From the NCBI GenBank assembly GCA_012797725.1, contig JAAZON010000118.1:1-17448 (forward strand): a stretch of 17,448 nucleotides of DNA, read 5' to 3'. Position 1 is the stretch's first letter. The number at the start of each line of letters is the position of its first letter. A program made the position numbers and the translations under genes. Positions 15,116 through 17,448 of this stretch are shown here, piece after piece. The DNA is from SAR324 cluster bacterium (lineage in GTDB: Bacteria; Bdellovibrionota; UBA2361; JAAZON01). A model generated the notes under the pieces. The model was not told the DNA's origin. It was given only the letters and a program-made list of their open reading frames with translations, and did no database searches.

Positions 15116-15193
15116 TCAAGTCCCTAACCTTGCCCCCAAAACCAATACGGAATTCTCAACATGTGGCTCCCCCCTCAGACCCCCCTTATACTA

Positions 15194-15319
15194 CTACCAA
15201 TTGTAGACAGTATTCAGGACTTGACTCTTGTCGGCCATCTGAGTTTGCGTTACCGCTTCCGCGAACTGCTTTTCTAATTCCGCTAACTGAAAATCAGAAT
15301 CAGGAAGCCATTTGGGTGC
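15194..15319 (-). pseudogene. Possible gene relic, 41 open codons
   Basis: On the - strand, between TAG at 15322-15320 and TAG at 15196-15194, the frame reads APKWLPDSDFQLAELEKQFA, then EAVTQTQMADKSQVLNTVYNW. The composition and heptad-like helix pattern look like the end of a real protein, but there is no start codon except an internal ATG and no ribosome-binding site. It includes copy 2 of the 22-base repeat (TQTQMADK). It may be a degraded gene end; chance cannot be excluded. Confidence 0.3.
15227..15248. repeat. Diverged 22-base direct repeat, copy 2
   Basis: CTTGTCGGCCATCTGAGTTT, ending GC, is the partner of 14969-14990, three substitutions apart and 258 bases away. It lies within the 41-codon relic. 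Confidence 0.6.
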
Positions 15320-15480
15320 CTAAAACACGAACTTAGGGATTATTTTAAGTGTGGGTGACTTAGATCCGCCTTCGCGAGCAATTGCCACTATCACTAATAA
15401 ATGAAATAGACTACGGTAGACGTAATTGCTCAGGTGAAAGATCTTGCTCTCACTTTTTGCGGTATCTATGATACGTAGCA

Positions 15481-16800
15481 CTAGGACTCAGTATCTATTA
15501 CTTCTGAGGTTTCAGTTGCATCAGATACGGTCTCAGGCATTGGCGACAAATCTCCATCTTCAGAAACGATATTTATTGATGCAGTGTCGTCACGAGGTAC
15601 TGGTATTTGAATCGCCTTCTTAATAAACAAAGGCGAACCACCGTCGATTGAAATACCTGATAAACTGTCAATCGTGGACTGGGCAAATTCCTCACTTAAG
15701 TCTACAAAGCAATAATGAGGTCGTTCACTGAAACGCTTCACCTCCTCTGCCGGTGTATTGGAATTATTGGCCAAAATTTCCATGAATTTTTCTTTTCCAA
15801 AGCCAGAGGCAGTCCCATGCCCAATGTAGAGACGAATCTCGCGCTTTGGGGGAATGAAGTTTCTGTCATCTTTTTGTTGGTCGTAATTTCCATAAGAATT
15901 GTCATGGTCTTCCTCGTCTCTTGATTGGGATCGTCCGCGAGACTCAGATCCTCGTCGACCTCTGCCGTTTCTTTCATCTCGGTCACTCCTGTCACTTCCT
16001 CGGCTCCCTCGGTCATTTCTGTTATATCTTGAGTTGCCTTTTCCTTCTTCGAAGGATTCCTTTGCTTCTGCAGCTGGGCTTAAAGCAGGAAGCACTTCCA
16101 AAGTATTCTGGAGAAGGTAAGCAACGATCTCTTGTCTATTGGAATCTTCAAGGATAAGTGGGACCAATGATGCTATCTTCTCGTTGTTCATAGCGTTTCG
16201 CTTCAGTGCATCCTGACGAATTCGCTCGAGACGAGCACCGGCTAATTTACTTGCATCGGGTAGATCCAGTTTTTCTATAGTTATTTGAACTATTTTTTTA
16301 ATGTAATGGAAATGCGTGATATCAAGTGGGCCAACCAGTGAGACTACTTTTGCAGGGCCACCTTCGTTGTCGCCTGTTTGTCCTGTTCTCTCAAGGTATA
16401 TTTCAGGATCGCTGTGGGTTGCATGAATTATACACAGCTCAAAATCCCTAAGTCTCAAACCCTGAGCAGCCACGTCCGTAACAACTAGAACCTGGATTTC
16501 TTCATTACGAATTTGTTCGATCGACGAGCTAAGTTTGGCTTGAGAGATGTGCCCTATTAACTTTCTTACTCTAACACCTCTTTTCTTTAGCAGCACTTCA
16601 ATGAAATCAGCATCAGAGGGTGTGTTGCAGAAGACTAAACAGGCTTTGCCAGCCTCAGATTCAATTAAATCACAAAGGGCACTAGGCTTGGCTAGCAAAT
16701 CGCCCCCAACTTCGACATAATAGTGCACTACATTTGAAGCTGCTGTAGAATTCGTATTACGTTGCTCAGTTTCTTCGATTGTTATAGTTTCGTCCTGCAT
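15481..16800 (-). CDS. DEAD-box-derived protein lacking RecA domain 1, with DbpA-type RNA-binding domain
   Basis: A 439-residue protein. Residues about 35-190 are the second RecA-like (helicase C) domain: motif IV CLVFCNTPSDADFIEVLL, motif V VLVVTDVAAQGL. Motif VI reads YLERTGQTGDNEGG, where an active DEAD-box enzyme has HRxGRxGR, so the arginine finger is gone. The ATP-binding first RecA domain (Q motif, Walker A, DEAD) is absent. A low-complexity Arg/Asp/Ser/Gly linker (about 254-318) leads to a DbpA/CsdA-type RNA-binding domain (IRLYIGHGTASGFGKEKF; HYCFVDLSEEFAQS; LFIKKA, about 325-400), then an acidic tail. The start is well supported: GTGAGG seven bases before ATG, with no helicase sequence upstream. 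It probably binds RNA or a ribosomal partner without unwinding; this is inference. Confidence 0.85.
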   Translation of the reverse strand: MQDETITIEETEQRNTNSTAASNVVHYYVEVGGDLLAKPSALCDLIESEAGKACLVFCNTPSDADFIEVLLKKRGVRVRKLIGHISQAKLSSSIEQIRNEEIQVLVVTDVAAQGLRLRDFELCIIHATHSDPEIYLERTGQTGDNEGGPAKVVSLVGPLDITHFHYIKKIVQITIEKLDLPDASKLAGARLERIRQDALKRNAMNNEKIASLVPLILEDSNRQEIVAYLLQNTLEVLPALSPAAEAKESFEEGKGNSRYNRNDRGSRGSDRSDRDERNGRGRRGSESRGRSQSRDEEDHDNSYGNYDQQKDDRNFIPPKREIRLYIGHGTASGFGKEKFMEILANNSNTPAEEVKRFSERPHYCFVDLSEEFAQSTIDSLSGISIDGGSPLFIKKAIQIPVPRDDTASINIVSEDGDLSPMPETVSDATETSEVIDTES

Positions 16801-16848
16801 GCTTATGCCTCACAAGAATCTTATAGATGGATAAAAAAATTAGTGTTT

Positions 16849-17448
16849 ATGCAATTTACTAGACTCCTACTTACATGCAGCCAAAAGAAAGCCTCCTTTG
16901 GTTTGTTGCGCGACATTGAGAAGACCAATGATAGATCTATTAATTCTGACTATCTGTGGAGTTCTTTTTTTTATGCGCTCAATAAGCAAATCCTAGCTGC
17001 ACGAAGTTCCTCGAATAGGGCTGCAAGTAAAATCGCTCCACTTGCGTCCAGTCTTATGCTTTCACTAATATTATTAATTATACTTTCAGGATGTTCGCCC
17101 GTTCTGGACTTTCTAACACCCTCATTTCTAAAAAGTGATAATAGCAGCGCCCTTAATGATCAAGAGCTAACTAGCAAAATCGATTCAGCTCAAGCACCGC
17201 AGAGTGACAGTGCTCCGAATCAAGAGAATCATGTCATTAATACAACACTAAGTCTAGAGCAGCCTTTTAGCCCCTCTGAACTTATATCTCAGAGAAATCT
17301 CAAACGTTCTCAGGGTCATAAGAATGAAATAGTGGCTTTTTTCAAAACTAACGGTAATGGTTCGTTTATTTCCATTGATAATACTGGGAAGGTCCTCCTT
17401 TGGACGGATGGCAATAGAGCCTTTCACCTACTGCAATTGCCTGAAGAA
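16849..17448 (+). CDS. WD40-repeat lipoprotein, 5' part (3' end outside window)
   Basis: The frame is open from ATG 16849 to the window end (200 codons), so the gene continues. ATG 17056 begins MLSLILLIILSGCSPVLDF, a hydrophobic segment ending in a perfect lipobox LSGC, which predicts a lipid-anchored envelope protein. A Ser/Asn/Gln-rich linker follows, then a first WD40-type blade: SQGHKNEIVAFFKTNGNGS, FISIDNTGKVLLWTDG. The start is unclear. From 17056 the signal has no positive N-terminus; from 16849 there are 69 extra residues, including NRAASKIAPLASS just before the hydrophobic core. Neither ATG has a good ribosome-binding site. It is divergent from the helicase-like gene, with 48 bases between start codons if 16849 is used. 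WD40 proteins of this type are usually interaction scaffolds. Confidence 0.65.
   Translation, partial: MQFTRLLLTCSQKKASFGLLRDIEKTNDRSINSDYLWSSFFYALNKQILAARSSSNRAASKIAPLASSLMLSLILLIILSGCSPVLDFLTPSFLKSDNSSALNDQELTSKIDSAQAPQSDSAPNQENHVINTTLSLEQPFSPSELISQRNLKRSQGHKNEIVAFFKTNGNGSFISIDNTGKVLLWTDGNRAFHLLQLPEE

Larger units (their letters stand above)
14890..15480. other. Repeat-bearing stretch with no intact gene
   Basis: Convergent 3' ends meet here (the mltD-like gene from the left, the helicase-like gene from the right). It holds a 101-base REP/MITE-like palindrome, two diverged copies of a 22-base sequence on either side of it, and a 41-codon protein-like relic on the - strand. ATTCT/AGAAT (14899-14903, 14911-14915) and GTATC/GATAC (15462-15466, 15470-15474) are short hairpins without T tracts, so neither is a good terminator. 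From 15325 to 15460 I see nothing. Confidence 0.6.

Noticed and set aside
15070..15336. 88-codon + strand frame across the palindromic element
   Set aside because: Its first third is the palindrome itself, the product is low-complexity (Pro/Ser/Thr), and there is no ribosome-binding site. The opposite strand reads more like protein.
16928..16996. 22-codon frame MIDLLILTICGVLFF... as a small membrane peptide
   Set aside because: It lies within the longer open frame of the lipoprotein gene, has no ribosome-binding site, and its hydrophobicity follows from a T-rich run.
1..17448. CRISPR array, integrase, transposase or prophage
   Set aside because: No regularly spaced repeat series, recombinase motif or phage structural gene was seen. 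The glycine-zipper proteins alone do not justify a prophage call.

Overview
The window looks like chromosomal DNA of a Gram-negative (diderm), moderately AT-rich bacterium. The diderm assignment rests on a PBP4-type DacB, an MltD-like lytic transglycosylase with LysM domains, a lipoprotein with an LSGC lipobox, several signal peptides and an atypical 2-Cys thiol peroxidase. I cannot name the lineage. Half of the genes are orphans, as in little-studied proteobacterial-grade groups, and the only tRNA has no encoded CCA.

Layout. 1-1363: the 3' part of xseA overlapping xseB (exonuclease VII), + strand. 1364-1730: a gap with a possible decayed reading frame. 1731-3035: an orphan + strand protein converging on a small secreted - strand protein. 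3117-3626: tpx (-), with nested inverted repeats upstream. 3911-4339: a small secreted coiled-coil protein. 4472-6704: a compact + strand group of a DUF3592 membrane protein with an arrestin-like tail, a soluble beta-rich protein and a P-loop (AAA+-like) ATPase. 6931-7565: a C39/papain-like cysteine protease split by a -1 frameshift exactly at an A_AAA_AAG heptamer. 7811-8419: an exported thioredoxin/peroxiredoxin-like protein whose ribosome-binding region is a run of ten G. 8511-10347: two - strand glycine-zipper orphans. 10780-10852: tRNA-Cys(GCA). 10853-11502: a 650-base gene-free stretch with a good intrinsic terminator and a hairpin-rich segment. 11503-14889: a 7Fe-type ferredoxin, then dacB and an mltD-like gene. 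14890-15480: a 101-base REP/MITE-like palindrome between two diverged copies of a 22-base sequence, plus a 41-codon gene relic. 15481-16800 (-): a DEAD-box-derived protein without the first RecA domain. 16849 to the end (+): the 5' part of a WD40-repeat lipoprotein gene.

Functional links. XseA and XseB form one enzyme. DacB and the MltD-like protein both trim peptidoglycan in the periplasm and are adjacent on one strand. Tpx and the exported redoxin are thiol-based redox proteins at separate loci. The DUF3592/arrestin-like/ATPase trio and the glycine-zipper pair are the most plausible undescribed units; their roles are unknown. The most checkable oddities are the headless DEAD-box protein, the slippery-site frameshift and the G10 tract. 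No CRISPR array, rRNA, integrase, transposase or phage structural gene was seen.
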